A stretch of 64,000 nucleotides of DNA from Kitasatospora sp. SolWspMP-SS2h. Lineage in GTDB: Bacteria > Actinomycetota > Actinomycetes > Streptomycetales > Streptomycetaceae. This document shows, piece by piece, positions 28,891-40,175 of this stretch. How positions within the stretch are numbered: position 1 is the first letter of the stretch; each line of letters opens with the position of its first letter. The position numbers were made by a program, and so were the translations under genes. Location of the stretch: the NCBI RefSeq assembly GCF_003259315.1, contig NZ_QLLT01000021.1, positions 79,067 through 143,066 on the forward strand. Direction: 5' to 3'. The notes under the pieces were generated by a model. The model saw only the letters and a list, made by a program, of their open reading frames with translations. It did no database searches and had not been told where the DNA came from.

Positions 28891-30746
28891 GACGCCTTCC
28901 CCTCCTCGTTCCGGTCCGGTTCCGCCCCCGATGCCACCCGCATCGCCAGGACGGCCATGTCGTCCGCCGAGCCCCGGCCGAAGCCGAGCGCCGCCCGGGC
29001 CAGCCCGGTGACCACCTCCGCCGGCGGGAGGCCGGCCAGCGCGCCGAGGGCGGCGGAGAGCCGGTCCTCGAAGAACGCCCCGTCGGGTGAGCGGGACTCG
29101 GTGATCCCGTCGGTCAGCAGCACCGCGGTGTCCCCGGGGCGCAGCACGTCGGTGGTCTCCGCCAGCTCGTAGTCGTCGACCACGCCGAGCAGCAGCCCGC
29201 CGGTGCCGCCCAGCGGCGCGACCGTCCCGTCCGCGCGCAGCACCAGCGCCTGCGGGTGGCCGGCGTTGGCGATCCGGGCCGCGAAGGCGCCGTCCGCGGC
29301 CGGGACCAGCGACAGCACCACGCCGGTGACGAACTTCCGGGAGGCGGCCGTCCGCAGCGCGCGGTTGAGGCGGGTGAGCGCCGCGGCGGGCGGCAGGTCG
29401 TCCTCCAGCAGCGTGCGCAGGGTGTGCCGGGCCAGGCCGGTGAGCGCGGCGGCCTCGGCCCCGCGGCCGCACACGTCGCCCACCAGGAGGGAGAACGAGT
29501 GCCGGCCGGAGACGGCGTCGTAGAAGTCGCCGCCCACCTCCAGGGCCGCGTCGCCGACCTCGTAGGCGGCGGCCAGCTCCAGGCCCGGCACGGTGGGCAG
29601 GACGGCCGGCAGCAGGTGCTGCTGCAGCGAGACCACGTGCTGCCGGCGCTCCTCGTACAGCGTCGCGTTGTCGATCGCCAGCGCGGCCCGCAGCGCCAGG
29701 TCGGCCAGGAACAGCGGCGGCGGCAGGCGGGACGGGTCGCGCTCGTAGACGAAGGTGACGGTGCCCAGCAGCCGGCCCCGGGCCCGCAGCGGGTTCACCG
29801 TGACCGCCCGGGCGGTCACCTCGGAGGCCGGGCCGAAGGGCGTGCCCGCCAGCTCCCCGCCGCTCAGGACGGTGCCCTCGCGCAGCGCGGACAGCTTCGG
29901 CAGGACGTCGTCCACCCAGGTCCCGTCCTCGCCCGCCGCGGCGAACCGCCGCTGCGCGCCCGCCGCCAGGTGCGCGGAGGCGACCAGCGTGAGCCCGCCG
30001 GGCCCGCACAGGTGCACCAGGCAGCCCTCGGCCACCGCGGGCACCGTCATCCGGGCCACCCGCTGGAGGGTCTCCCCGACGTCCAGCGAGGCGTCCATCT
30101 GCAGCGACGCCTCCGCGAGCAGCGCGTCCCGGGCCTGCACCCGGGCGTTCTCCCGCTCCTGCACGATCCGGTCGTTGCAGGCGGCGACCACGTCGCACAC
30201 CTGGGCGACCCGGAGGCCGAGCCGGGCCGGGACGGACCGGCCCGCGGCCAGGCCGACGGACACCACCGCCCAGTCGCCCTCCTCCAGCGCCAGCGCGCAC
30301 TCCACCACCCGCACCGCCCCGGCCGCCCGCCACACCCCGTACTCGGGCCGGGCCCGCGCGTGCTCGGAGCGCAGCGCGAACTGCCGGACCAGGCCGGGCA
30401 CCGGGGCCGGCCCGCCCTTCCAGGCATCGCCGGGAGGCGCCAGCACCCGTTCGGGGCGGGTGTCGGGACGGCTGCTGGACCGCATGTACCGGGCCGCGCC
30501 GGACGGGGCGAACCGGGTGCCCGAGACCACGACCACCCCCGGCCGGCCCAGCAGCAGGTCGTACAGCTGCTCGGAGAGCGCCGTCACGTCGGTCGAGGTC
30601 TGGGCGAGCCGCCACATCCGGTGCAGACCCGCGCTCCAGTCACCGTCCGCCGGGCGCCCGGCCCGCGCCGCGCGGGGCGGCGGCGGGGCGCCGTCGCCGC
30701 GGGGAGCGGTTCCCGCCGGTTCGTCGGGGGGCTGTTGGCCTGTCAC
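28887..30746 (-). CDS. GAF-domain SpoIIE-type (PP2C) serine phosphatase
   Basis: 619 residues. A GAF-like region (about 45-190), a short coiled linker (RIVQERENARVQARDALLAEASLQM), a second GAF domain (about 215-370), then a PP2C/SpoIIE phosphatase domain. Catalytic acids are visible in GGDFYDAV, VGDVCGRGAEAA and the late GSADDMAVL; IANAGHPQALVL is also typical. Such phosphatases usually dephosphorylate anti-anti-sigma factors and so switch on alternative sigma factors. The GTG start follows GGAAAGAGAGAG. Co-translated with the Rcp1-like regulator and divergent from the phytochrome gene, suggesting a light- or redox-linked signalling module. Its target is not encoded nearby. Confidence 0.88.
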   Translation of the reverse strand: MTGQQPPDEPAGTAPRGDGAPPPPRAARAGRPADGDWSAGLHRMWRLAQTSTDVTALSEQLYDLLLGRPGVVVVSGTRFAPSGAARYMRSSSRPDTRPERVLAPPGDAWKGGPAPVPGLVRQFALRSEHARARPEYGVWRAAGAVRVVECALALEEGDWAVVSVGLAAGRSVPARLGLRVAQVCDVVAACNDRIVQERENARVQARDALLAEASLQMDASLDVGETLQRVARMTVPAVAEGCLVHLCGPGGLTLVASAHLAAGAQRRFAAAGEDGTWVDDVLPKLSALREGTVLSGGELAGTPFGPASEVTARAVTVNPLRARGRLLGTVTFVYERDPSRLPPPLFLADLALRAALAIDNATLYEERRQHVVSLQQHLLPAVLPTVPGLELAAAYEVGDAALEVGGDFYDAVSGRHSFSLLVGDVCGRGAEAAALTGLARHTLRTLLEDDLPPAAALTRLNRALRTAASRKFVTGVVLSLVPAADGAFAARIANAGHPQALVLRADGTVAPLGGTGGLLLGVVDDYELAETTDVLRPGDTAVLLTDGITESRSPDGAFFEDRLSAALGALAGLPPAEVVTGLARAALGFGRGSADDMAVLAMRVASGAEPDRNEEGKAS

Positions 30747-30949
30747 GGTCTCTCTCTTTCCGCCCGGCCCCGTTGTACGCCGGCGGTGGGACCGGTCCGT
30801 GGCTTCCGGGTCCCGCCCGGTACCCGCCTCCGGCGGGAGGACCTCGCCCGCAACGATAGCCCCGTCCGGCCCGTCGGGCCGCACGCGCCGGGAGGCGCCC
30901 CCGGCGCGTGCGGCCCGGCGGGCGACGACGCGGGGCCGGTCGCAGGCCC

Positions 30950-30955
30950 TAGGGT
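30950..30955 (+). promoter_or_regulatory. -10 element (TAGGGT) of the phytochrome gene
   Basis: TANNNT-type hexamer in the 258-bp divergent spacer, about 50 nt before the ATG. Predicted leader is about 42 nt. No clear -35. Confidence 0.4.
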
Positions 30956-31004
30956 GGAACCGACCGCGCGGCCGACCCGGCCGCGCCGAGGACGGGAACC
31001 GGGC

Positions 31005-33305
31005 ATGGCCGAGGACGGGTGGCTGTCGGTGCGGGCGCAGCAGGCCGAGGCCGCCGCGCCCGGCGGCTTCGACCTGGCCGACTGCGTCCGGGAGCCGATC
31101 CACCTGCTCGGCGGCGTGCAGTCGTTCGGCGTGCTGATCGCGGTCGACCCGCTCGACGGGACCGTCCGCACCGTCTCCGACAACGCCGCCGACCACCTGG
31201 GACGCCCCGCCGCGGACCTGGTCGGCCGTCCGGCCCGGGACCTGGTCGGCGCCGAGGTGCTCGCCGAGGCCGGGGCCGCCGGGGAGTCCGCCGTGCTGCT
31301 CACCGGCCGGGCCCGTCCCGCCGGCGCCGCCCACCCGTTCGACGTCAGCGCGCACCACCGGGACGGACTGCTGGTGCTGGAGCTCGAACCCTGCGCCGAG
31401 CGGCCCGAGGCCGGCCCGGACTTCGCCCGCCGCGTCCAGCGGGCGCTGCTGCGCATCCAGCGGTGCGCCACCGTGGCGGAGTGCTGCGAGGCCGCCGTGC
31501 GCGAGGTGCGGCTGCTCACCGGCTACTCGCGGGTGGTCGCCTACCGCTTCGAGGACGCCGAGGGGCCCGGCGAGGTCGTCGCCGAGGAGCGGGCCGCGCA
31601 CCTGGAGCCCTGGCTCGGGCTGTGGTTCCCGGCCAGCGACATCCCGCCGCAGGCCCGGCGGCTCTACCGGCACAACTGGATCCGGGTGATCGGCGACGTC
31701 GACGACCGCACCGCCGGGCTGCACTCCGTCCGCGGCGAGGCCGGCGCCCCGCCCCTCGACCTGTCCGCCGCGGCGCTGCGCACCGTCTCCGCGTACCACC
31801 TGGAGTACCTGCGCAACATCGGCGTGCGCTCCTCGATGTCGGTCTCGGTGCTCTCCGACGACGCCCTGTGGGGGCTGATCGCCTGCCACGGCGAGGAGCC
31901 GCGCTGGCTGTCGCCGGACGTGCGGGCGGCCTGCGAACTGTTCGGCAGCGCCCTGTCCGTGCAGCTCGCCGCGGTCGCGGACCGGGAGCGGTCCGCGGCG
32001 CTCGACCTGGTCCGCGGCGCCCTCGACGGCCTGCTCGGCGGGGCGCCCGACGAACGGGCCCCGTCCCTGCACGCCTTCGCCGGGCTGTTCGCCGGGCTGG
32101 TCGAGGCGGACGGCCTGGTCGTCCACCAGACCGGGCAGACCACCGTCGAGGGCCCGGACCCGGGCGCCCGGACGCTCTCCTGGCTGCGGACCGTCGCCGC
32201 CGGCCTGCGGACCACCGGGACGTGGCACACCGACCGGCTGGCGGAAGCACTCGCCGACGCGGGCGGCGAACCGGTCGGCGCGGACGCGGCGGCGGACGGT
32301 GACGCCCACGCCCCGGCGGGCGTCCTGCTGCTGCCGCTGGGGGACGGGTTCCTCGCCTGGTGGCGACAGGAGCGGACCGGCGCCCGCAGCTGGGCCGCCG
32401 ACCCCGCGGTACCCGTCCGGCTGGGACCGCACGGCGAGCGGTTGACGCCGCGCGGCTCCACGGAGGTGTTCCGGGCGGCCGTGCGGGGGCGCAGCCTGCC
32501 GTGGAACGGTACCGACCTGGCGGCCGCCCACGAGGTGGCCCGGGCGGTCGCCGGGCTGCTGGCCCGGCACGCCGCCTGGACCGCGGTCTTCACCCAGCGG
32601 CTGGAACGCAGCAACGCGGACCTCGACGCCTTCGCCCACGCCGCCGCCCACGACCTCAAGGAGCCGCTGCGCGGGATCTCCAACGCGGCCAGCTTCGTCA
32701 TCGAGGACATCGGCGACGCCCTGGACGGGGCCGGCCGCCGCCACCTGGACACCGTGCGCAGGCTGACCGTCCGGATGGACGGCCTGCTCGACTCGCTGCT
32801 GCGCTACTCCCAGGTCAGCGAGGTCGGGCTGCGCCGCGTCCCGGTGCCGCTCGCCGAGGCCCTGGAGCACGCCCTGGAGATCGCCGGGCCCCGGCTCGCC
32901 GAGCAGCGCGTCCGGCTCCTGCGCGGGCACCTCCCGGTCGTCCACGCCGATCCCGACCGGCTCCAGGAGGTCCTGGTCAACCTGCTGGTGAACGCCGCCA
33001 AGTACGCCCGGGCGGACGGGCCGCGCACCGTCGAGGTCACGGTGGAGCGCCGGCCGGGCCCGGACGGCGGCCCGGAGCGGGAGGCGGTGGTGGTCCGCGA
33101 CAACGGGATCGGCGTGCCGGCCGCCCAGCGCGAGCTGGTGTTCGGGCTGTTCCGCCGGCTGCACCGGACGGCCGAGCACGGCGGCGGCTCCGGCGCCGGA
33201 CTGGCCATCGTGCGCCGCATCGTCGAACGGCACGGCGGCGCGGTCTGGCTGGACGACGCCCCCGGAGGCGGCACCGCGGTCTGCTTCACCCTGCCCGAGG
33301 AGTGA
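31005..33305 (+). CDS. Bacteriophytochrome sensor histidine kinase
   Basis: 766 residues in the order PAS - GAF - PHY - HisKA - HATPase. The biliverdin-binding cysteine is present near the N-terminus (DCVREPIH, Cys27). The GAF domain keeps the chromophore contacts PASDIPPQAR (Asp212) and SAYHLEYLRNIGVRSSMSVS (His265), at the spacing seen in Deinococcus BphP (Cys24, Asp207, His260). The kinase part has AHDLKEPLRG (His549), NLLVNAAKYA, DNGIGV and GGGSGAGLAIV, as in Cph1-type enzymes. The usual VQPHG after the Cys region is VQSFG here. It should sense red/far-red light and phosphorylate the divergently encoded Rcp1-like regulator. No heme oxygenase for biliverdin is encoded in the window. Confidence 0.92.
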   Translation: MAEDGWLSVRAQQAEAAAPGGFDLADCVREPIHLLGGVQSFGVLIAVDPLDGTVRTVSDNAADHLGRPAADLVGRPARDLVGAEVLAEAGAAGESAVLLTGRARPAGAAHPFDVSAHHRDGLLVLELEPCAERPEAGPDFARRVQRALLRIQRCATVAECCEAAVREVRLLTGYSRVVAYRFEDAEGPGEVVAEERAAHLEPWLGLWFPASDIPPQARRLYRHNWIRVIGDVDDRTAGLHSVRGEAGAPPLDLSAAALRTVSAYHLEYLRNIGVRSSMSVSVLSDDALWGLIACHGEEPRWLSPDVRAACELFGSALSVQLAAVADRERSAALDLVRGALDGLLGGAPDERAPSLHAFAGLFAGLVEADGLVVHQTGQTTVEGPDPGARTLSWLRTVAAGLRTTGTWHTDRLAEALADAGGEPVGADAAADGDAHAPAGVLLLPLGDGFLAWWRQERTGARSWAADPAVPVRLGPHGERLTPRGSTEVFRAAVRGRSLPWNGTDLAAAHEVARAVAGLLARHAAWTAVFTQRLERSNADLDAFAHAAAHDLKEPLRGISNAASFVIEDIGDALDGAGRRHLDTVRRLTVRMDGLLDSLLRYSQVSEVGLRRVPVPLAEALEHALEIAGPRLAEQRVRLLRGHLPVVHADPDRLQEVLVNLLVNAAKYARADGPRTVEVTVERRPGPDGGPEREAVVVRDNGIGVPAAQRELVFGLFRRLHRTAEHGGGSGAGLAIVRRIVERHGGAVWLDDAPGGGTAVCFTLPEE

Positions 33306-33362
33306 CCGCCCGCCGCCGTCCCGGACCGGCCGCCCGCCGTCCCGGACCGGCCCGCCGCCCGG

Positions 33363-34268
33363 TCAGCGGGCCACGGCCTCCAGCGCGACCACGTCCATCC
33401 GGGACGGGGTGCCCGGGCCCTTGCCGCAGCTCTCGGGGCGCGGCGGCTCGCTGAACGACTCGGCGACGCCGGCCCGCCAGTGCCGGCCGTCGGCGTGCCG
33501 GACGTCGACCGTCCAGGGCGAGCCGCCGGGGGACACCCGCAGGGTCAGCGCGTCGGCGGCGGTCTCGGCCGTCAGCTCGCGGACGGCCTGCTCGGCGGCC
33601 TGGGCGGGGCGCGGCCAGTACGAACGGCCGCGGGAGTGCGCCGGGACGGTGCGGCCCGCGGCGGTCGCGGCCAGCACCTCCTTCGCGGACTCGGCGGTCA
33701 GCCGCCCGTACGCGTAGCCGTGCGGCAGCACCAGCATGGTCGGCGAGAAGCGGTGCCCGCCGAGGTGGGTGACCTCCCACGCCTCGCCGTGGCCGGCCGC
33801 CGCGATGTCCGCCGCCAGCGGGCGGCCGAGCAGCGCGCAGCAGCGGTCGCGGCGGCCGTTGGTGCACACCAGGGCGATCGGGCCGCCGTCGTGCGGGGCG
33901 CCGAGGGAGCCGTGGTCGCCCGCGCCGAGGGCGGCGAAGTCGAGGGCGAGCAGTTCGCCGGGGTCGGCGACGTGCCCGCGGCGGACCCACGGGTCGGCCG
34001 GGGAGGTGTGCGCGACCAGCACCTCGTGCCGGGCCGCGAGGGCGCCGTCCGGGTGCCGGCCCGGGCGGCGGATCAGCGCCACCCGGACTCCGGTCCCCTC
34101 CGCGGCCGCCTCCAGCGCGGCGCCGACCCCGGCGTCGAGGTGACTGCCGGTCAGCGCCCGCGCCCCCCACGGGCCGGACTGCTCGACCAGCAGCCAGGTG
34201 GTGGCGGTGGCCGCGGTGGCGGTCAACGGCTCGGCCAGTTCGTGCGACAGCGTCGTGCAGGTGCTCAC
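33363..34268 (-). CDS. Sucrase/ferredoxin-like (thioredoxin-fold) family protein
   Basis: 301 residues. Matches the Suc/Fer-like family: N-terminal STCTTLSHELAEPLTATAA..WLLVEQSGPWG, central VCTNGRRDRCCALLGRPLA (Cys-x-x-Asn-x-Lys/Arg-x-Asp-x-Cys-Cys signature) and THLGGHRFSPTMLVLPHGYAYGRL. In the related Apd1 protein the Cys and His residues bind a [2Fe-2S] cluster; both Cys and the HLGGHRF His are conserved here. Redox function is therefore likely, partner unknown. The GTG start is 7 nt downstream of TAGGGT. It lies downstream of parC on the same strand, 283 bp away. Confidence 0.85.
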   Translation of the reverse strand: MSTCTTLSHELAEPLTATAATATTWLLVEQSGPWGARALTGSHLDAGVGAALEAAAEGTGVRVALIRRPGRHPDGALAARHEVLVAHTSPADPWVRRGHVADPGELLALDFAALGAGDHGSLGAPHDGGPIALVCTNGRRDRCCALLGRPLAADIAAAGHGEAWEVTHLGGHRFSPTMLVLPHGYAYGRLTAESAKEVLAATAAGRTVPAHSRGRSYWPRPAQAAEQAVRELTAETAADALTLRVSPGGSPWTVDVRHADGRHWRAGVAESFSEPPRPESCGKGPGTPSRMDVVALEAVAR

Positions 34269-34275
34269 CCGCCCC

Positions 34276-34281
34276 ACCCTA
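34276..34281 (-). promoter_or_regulatory. -10 element (TAGGGT) of a leaderless promoter
   Basis: On the minus strand TAGGGT ends 7 nt before the GTG at 34268. The gene lacks a ribosome-binding site, which fits a leaderless transcript. Confidence 0.45.
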
Positions 34282-34551
34282 GGCCCTGGGGCTCCTCCGG
34301 CGGCCGGCGCGGAAGGGGCCAGGGGCAGCCGGGACGCCGGGTCCGAGCCGCGGGGGCCGGAGCCCGTCGGCTCGTCCGCGCTGCTCCTGGCCGGGACCGG
34401 GGACCCGGAACGGCCGTATGCGACGGCCCCCGCACGCGACGGCCCCCGCACGCGGCCGCCCTTGCGCGCGGCGGCCCCGAGCCCGCCGATCCCCGGACCG
34501 CGCCACCCGTGTGCCCGGCCGTTCCCCGGACCCCGGTGTCGCGTTCCGCCG

Positions 34552-37002
<2,451 letters not shown>

Positions 37003-37065
37003 CGCTGCGGGGCTCCCTTGCGGTACGTGCGGTACATGGGTACGGGCGGACGCGGGCGTGAACGC

Positions 37066-37184
37066 CCCCCATTGTGGACCCTCGGTGGGACACCCCCCGT
37101 CACCCGGGCCGCTTCCGCCGCTGGCGAACGCGCCCCGTGGCCGGACACCTGACGGCGGGACCCGGCGTTGCACCACAATGGGGG
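37066..37184. promoter_or_regulatory. Mirrored divergent promoters of parC and the M16 operon
   Basis: The 12-mer CCACAATGGGGG occurs on the plus strand at 37173-37184 and, inverted, at 37066-37077. Its CACAAT core fits a -10 box in each direction: 37174-37179 for the M16 genes (leader about 55 nt) and 37071-37076 on the minus strand for parC (leader about 62 nt). Confidence 0.5.
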
Positions 37185-37240
37185 ACGTCACACGCCCCCG
37201 GCCCGGAACACTCCGGAACCGACGACGGGAAGGACCCCGC

Positions 37241-38578
37241 ATGGCCAACCCCGCGCCCGCAAGCGGCCTCGCCATCACCGAACACCGCCTGGCCAACGGC
37301 CTCCGCGTGGTGCTCTCCGAGGACCACCTCACCCCGGTCACGGCGGTGTGCCTGTGGTACGACGTGGGCTCCCGCCACGAGGTCAGGGGGCGCACCGGTC
37401 TCGCCCACCTCTTCGAGCACCTGATGTTCCAGGGCTCGGCGAACGTCTCCAACAACGGCCACTTCGAACTGGTCCAGGGCGCCGGCGGCTCGCTCAACGG
37501 CACCACCAGCTTCGAGCGCACCAACTACTTCGAGACCATGCCCGCCCACCAACTGGAGCTCGCGCTCTGGCTGGAGGCCGACCGGATGGGCTCGCTGCTG
37601 GCCGCGCTGGACGAGACGTCCATGGAGAACCAGCGCGACGTGGTGAAGAACGAGCGCCGCCAGCGCTACGACAACGTGCCCTACGGCACCGCGTTCGAGA
37701 AGCTCACCGCGCTGTCCTTCCCCGACGGCCACCCCTACCACCACACCCCGATCGGCTCGATGGCCGACCTGGACGCCGCGACGCTGGAGGACGCCCGCAC
37801 GTTCTTCCGCACCTACTACGCGCCCAACAACGCGGTGCTGGCGATCGTCGGCGACCTCGACCCGGAGCAGACCGTCGCCTGGGTGGAGAAGTACTTCGGC
37901 TCGATCCCCGCCCACGACGGCAAGCAGCCGCCGCGCGACGGCACCCTGCCGGACACCATCGGCCGCGAGGTGCGCGAGCTGATCCGCGAGGACGTCCCGT
38001 CCCGCGCGCTGATGGCCGCCTACCGGCTCCCGCACGACGGCACCCGGGAGGCCGACGCGGCCGACCTGGCGCTCACCATCCTGGGCAGCGGCGAGTCGTC
38101 CCGCCTGTACAACCGGCTGGTGCGCCGCGACCGCACCGCCGTCGCGGCCGGCTTCGGCCTGCTGCGGCTGGCCGGCGCGCCCTCGCTCGGCTGGCTGGAC
38201 GTCAAGGCCGGCGGCGACGCGACCTTGGAGCAGATCGAGGCCGCCGTCGACGAGGAGCTGGCCCGGTTCGCCGCCGAGGGCCCCACCGCCGAGGAACTGG
38301 AGCGGGCCCAGGCGCAGATCGAGCGCGAGTGGCTGGACCGGCTCACCACGGTGGCCGGCCGGGCCGACGAACTCTGCCGCTACGCCGTCCTGTTCGGCGA
38401 CCCGAAGCTGGTCAACGGCGCGCTGCCGAAGGTCCTCGACGTCACCGCCGAGGAGGTCCGGGCGGTCGCCGCCGCCCGGCTGCGCCCCGACAACCGGGCC
38501 GTGCTGGTGTACGAGCCGACCACCGGTGACGACGACGGCACCGCGAACGACGAGAACGACGAGGAGGCGGCGGCGTGA
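37241..38578 (+). CDS. M16-family zinc metallopeptidase (catalytic subunit)
   Basis: 445 residues with the inverted zinc motif HLFEH (His56, Glu59, His60) and the downstream ENQRDVVKNE Glu region of family M16. The second half is the homologous non-catalytic repeat (LTILGSGESSRLYNRLVRRDRTA, the R/Y substrate motif). It resembles half-size bacterial processing peptidases that act with an inactive paralogue, encoded next. ATG start with GGGAAGGA upstream. The C-terminus is acidic (DDDGTANDENDEE). Overlaps the next gene by 4 bp. Confidence 0.92.
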   Translation: MANPAPASGLAITEHRLANGLRVVLSEDHLTPVTAVCLWYDVGSRHEVRGRTGLAHLFEHLMFQGSANVSNNGHFELVQGAGGSLNGTTSFERTNYFETMPAHQLELALWLEADRMGSLLAALDETSMENQRDVVKNERRQRYDNVPYGTAFEKLTALSFPDGHPYHHTPIGSMADLDAATLEDARTFFRTYYAPNNAVLAIVGDLDPEQTVAWVEKYFGSIPAHDGKQPPRDGTLPDTIGREVRELIREDVPSRALMAAYRLPHDGTREADAADLALTILGSGESSRLYNRLVRRDRTAVAAGFGLLRLAGAPSLGWLDVKAGGDATLEQIEAAVDEELARFAAEGPTAEELERAQAQIEREWLDRLTTVAGRADELCRYAVLFGDPKLVNGALPKVLDVTAEEVRAVAAARLRPDNRAVLVYEPTTGDDDGTANDENDEEAAA

Positions 38579-39963
38579 GCGACCACACCCCCGCGATGGA
38601 GTTCCACCCGCAGCCGCAGCCCGGCACCCCCACCCCGTGGGCGTTCCCGGCGCCCGAACGGCTCACCCTGGCCAACGGCCTGACGGTGCTGCACTGCCAC
38701 CGCCCCGGCCAGCAGCTGGTCGCCGTCGACATGGTGCTGGACGCGCCGCTGGCCGCCGAGCCGGAGGGCCTGGACGGCGTCGCCTCGATCCTGTCCCGGG
38801 CGCTGTCCGAGGGCACCGACACGCTCACCGCCGAGGAGTTCGCGGGCGAGCTGGAGCGGGCCGGCGCCACCCTGGACACCCACGCCGACCACCCGGCGAT
38901 CCGGGTCTCGCTGGAGGTCCCGGCCTCCCGCCTGGAGCGCGGCCTGACCCTGCTCGGCGACGCGCTGCGCGCCCCCGCGCTGCCCGCCGACGAGATCGAG
39001 CGGCTGGTCGCCAACCGCCTCGACGAGATCGTCCACGAGCAGGCCAACCCGGCCCGGCGGGCCGCCAAGGCGCTGTACGCCGAGCTGTTCCCGGCCGACG
39101 ACCGGCTGTCGCGGCCGCGGGCCGGCTCCGCCGACTCGGTCAAGCGGATCGACCGGGACGCGGTCCAGGCGTTCTACGACGCCCACCTGCGCCCGTCCAC
39201 CGCCACCGCCGTGGTGGTCGGCGACCTGACCGGCGTCGACCTGGCCGCGCTGCTGGAGTCCACCCTGGGCCGGTGGAGCGCCGAGACCAGGGAGCCGGCC
39301 GCGCACGGCCCGGTGGCCGGCGACGACACCGGGCGGGTGGTCATCGTCGACCGGCCCGGCTCGGTCCAGACCCAGCTGCTGATCGGCCGGATCGGCCCGG
39401 ACCGGCACGACCCCGCGTGGGCCGCGCAGGTGCTCGGCACCTACTGCCTCGGCGGCACCCTCACCTCCCGGCTGGACCGGGTGCTGCGCGAGGAGAAGGG
39501 CTACACCTACGGCGTGCGGGCGTTCGCCCAGGCGCTGCGCTCGGCCGCCGACGGCTCCGGCCGCGGGCTGCTGGCGATCAGCGGCTCGGTGGACACCGAG
39601 TCCACCGCGCCCGCGCTCCAGGACACCTGGACCATCCTGCGCGCGCTGGCCGACGGCGGCCTGACCGACGCCGAGCGGGAGGAGGCCGTCCAGTTCCTGG
39701 TCGGCGTCGCCCCGCTCAAGTACGAGACGGCCGGCTCGGTCGCCGCGACCCTGGCCGACCAGGTCGAGCAGTACCTGCCGGACACCTACCAGGCCGACTT
39801 CTACCGGAGGCTGGCCGAGCTGGACACCGCGGCCGCCACCCGCGCCGTGGTCGCCGCCTTCCCGCCGGACCGGCTGGTCACCGTGCTGGTCGGCGACGCC
39901 TCGGTGATCGCCGAGCCGGTCAAGGCGCTCGGCATCGGGGACGTCACGGTCGTCGCCAACTGA
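38575..39963 (+). CDS. M16-family peptidase-like protein lacking the zinc site
   Basis: 462 residues, homologous to the preceding M16 protein but with no HxxEH: the corresponding region reads GLDGVASILSRALSEGTDTL. It retains the C-terminal substrate-binding features (LGTYCLGGTLTSRLDRVLREEKGYTYGVRA). By analogy with mitochondrial alpha-MPP and two-subunit bacterial M16 enzymes, it should be the substrate-binding partner of the catalytic subunit. The GTG start overlaps the upstream stop (GTGA), giving coupled, near-equimolar translation. A canonical terminator follows. Confidence 0.9.
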   Translation: MSDHTPAMEFHPQPQPGTPTPWAFPAPERLTLANGLTVLHCHRPGQQLVAVDMVLDAPLAAEPEGLDGVASILSRALSEGTDTLTAEEFAGELERAGATLDTHADHPAIRVSLEVPASRLERGLTLLGDALRAPALPADEIERLVANRLDEIVHEQANPARRAAKALYAELFPADDRLSRPRAGSADSVKRIDRDAVQAFYDAHLRPSTATAVVVGDLTGVDLAALLESTLGRWSAETREPAAHGPVAGDDTGRVVIVDRPGSVQTQLLIGRIGPDRHDPAWAAQVLGTYCLGGTLTSRLDRVLREEKGYTYGVRAFAQALRSAADGSGRGLLAISGSVDTESTAPALQDTWTILRALADGGLTDAEREEAVQFLVGVAPLKYETAGSVAATLADQVEQYLPDTYQADFYRRLAELDTAAATRAVVAAFPPDRLVTVLVGDASVIAEPVKALGIGDVTVVAN

Positions 39964-39971
39964 GTCCGTCC

Positions 39972-40018
39972 GCCGGGGGTCCGACGGGGCGTCAGCCCCG
40001 CCGGGCCCCCGGCGTTTT
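39972..40018 (+). terminator. Rho-independent terminator of the M16 operon
   Basis: Stem GCCGGGGGTCCGACGGGGC with its near-perfect complement ending in GGCCCCCGGC (two mismatches), loop GTCA, followed by TTTT. It starts 9 nt after the stop. Confidence 0.85.
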
Positions 40019-40109
40019 AATGCCTTGCGCGCCGCCGCCGCCCCGTGGGTAGATATCCCCGGCCGGGCGGCAGGCGCGCGGACCACGAGTGCGGAAGGAG
40101 GCGGTCACC

Positions 40110-40175
40110 ATGCGGGTCGAGCCACGACGACGCTCCCCGAGACTGCCCTTCCGCCGTTCGTACCGAACCGCCTGA
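40110..40175 (+). CDS. Arg-rich 21-residue micro-ORF upstream of rtcB (leader peptide?)
   Basis: ATG preceded by GGAAGGAGG at a spacing of 8 nt, the strongest ribosome-binding site in the area. It encodes a 21-residue peptide (MRVEPRRRSPRLPFRRSYRT plus Ala) with 8 Arg and no Lys, and ends 130 bp before rtcB. It is too short for routine gene callers. It could be a regulatory leader whose translation affects rtcB, a small basic peptide, or a chance frame behind a fortuitous site. I know of no homologue. Confidence 0.4.
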   Translation: MRVEPRRRSPRLPFRRSYRTA

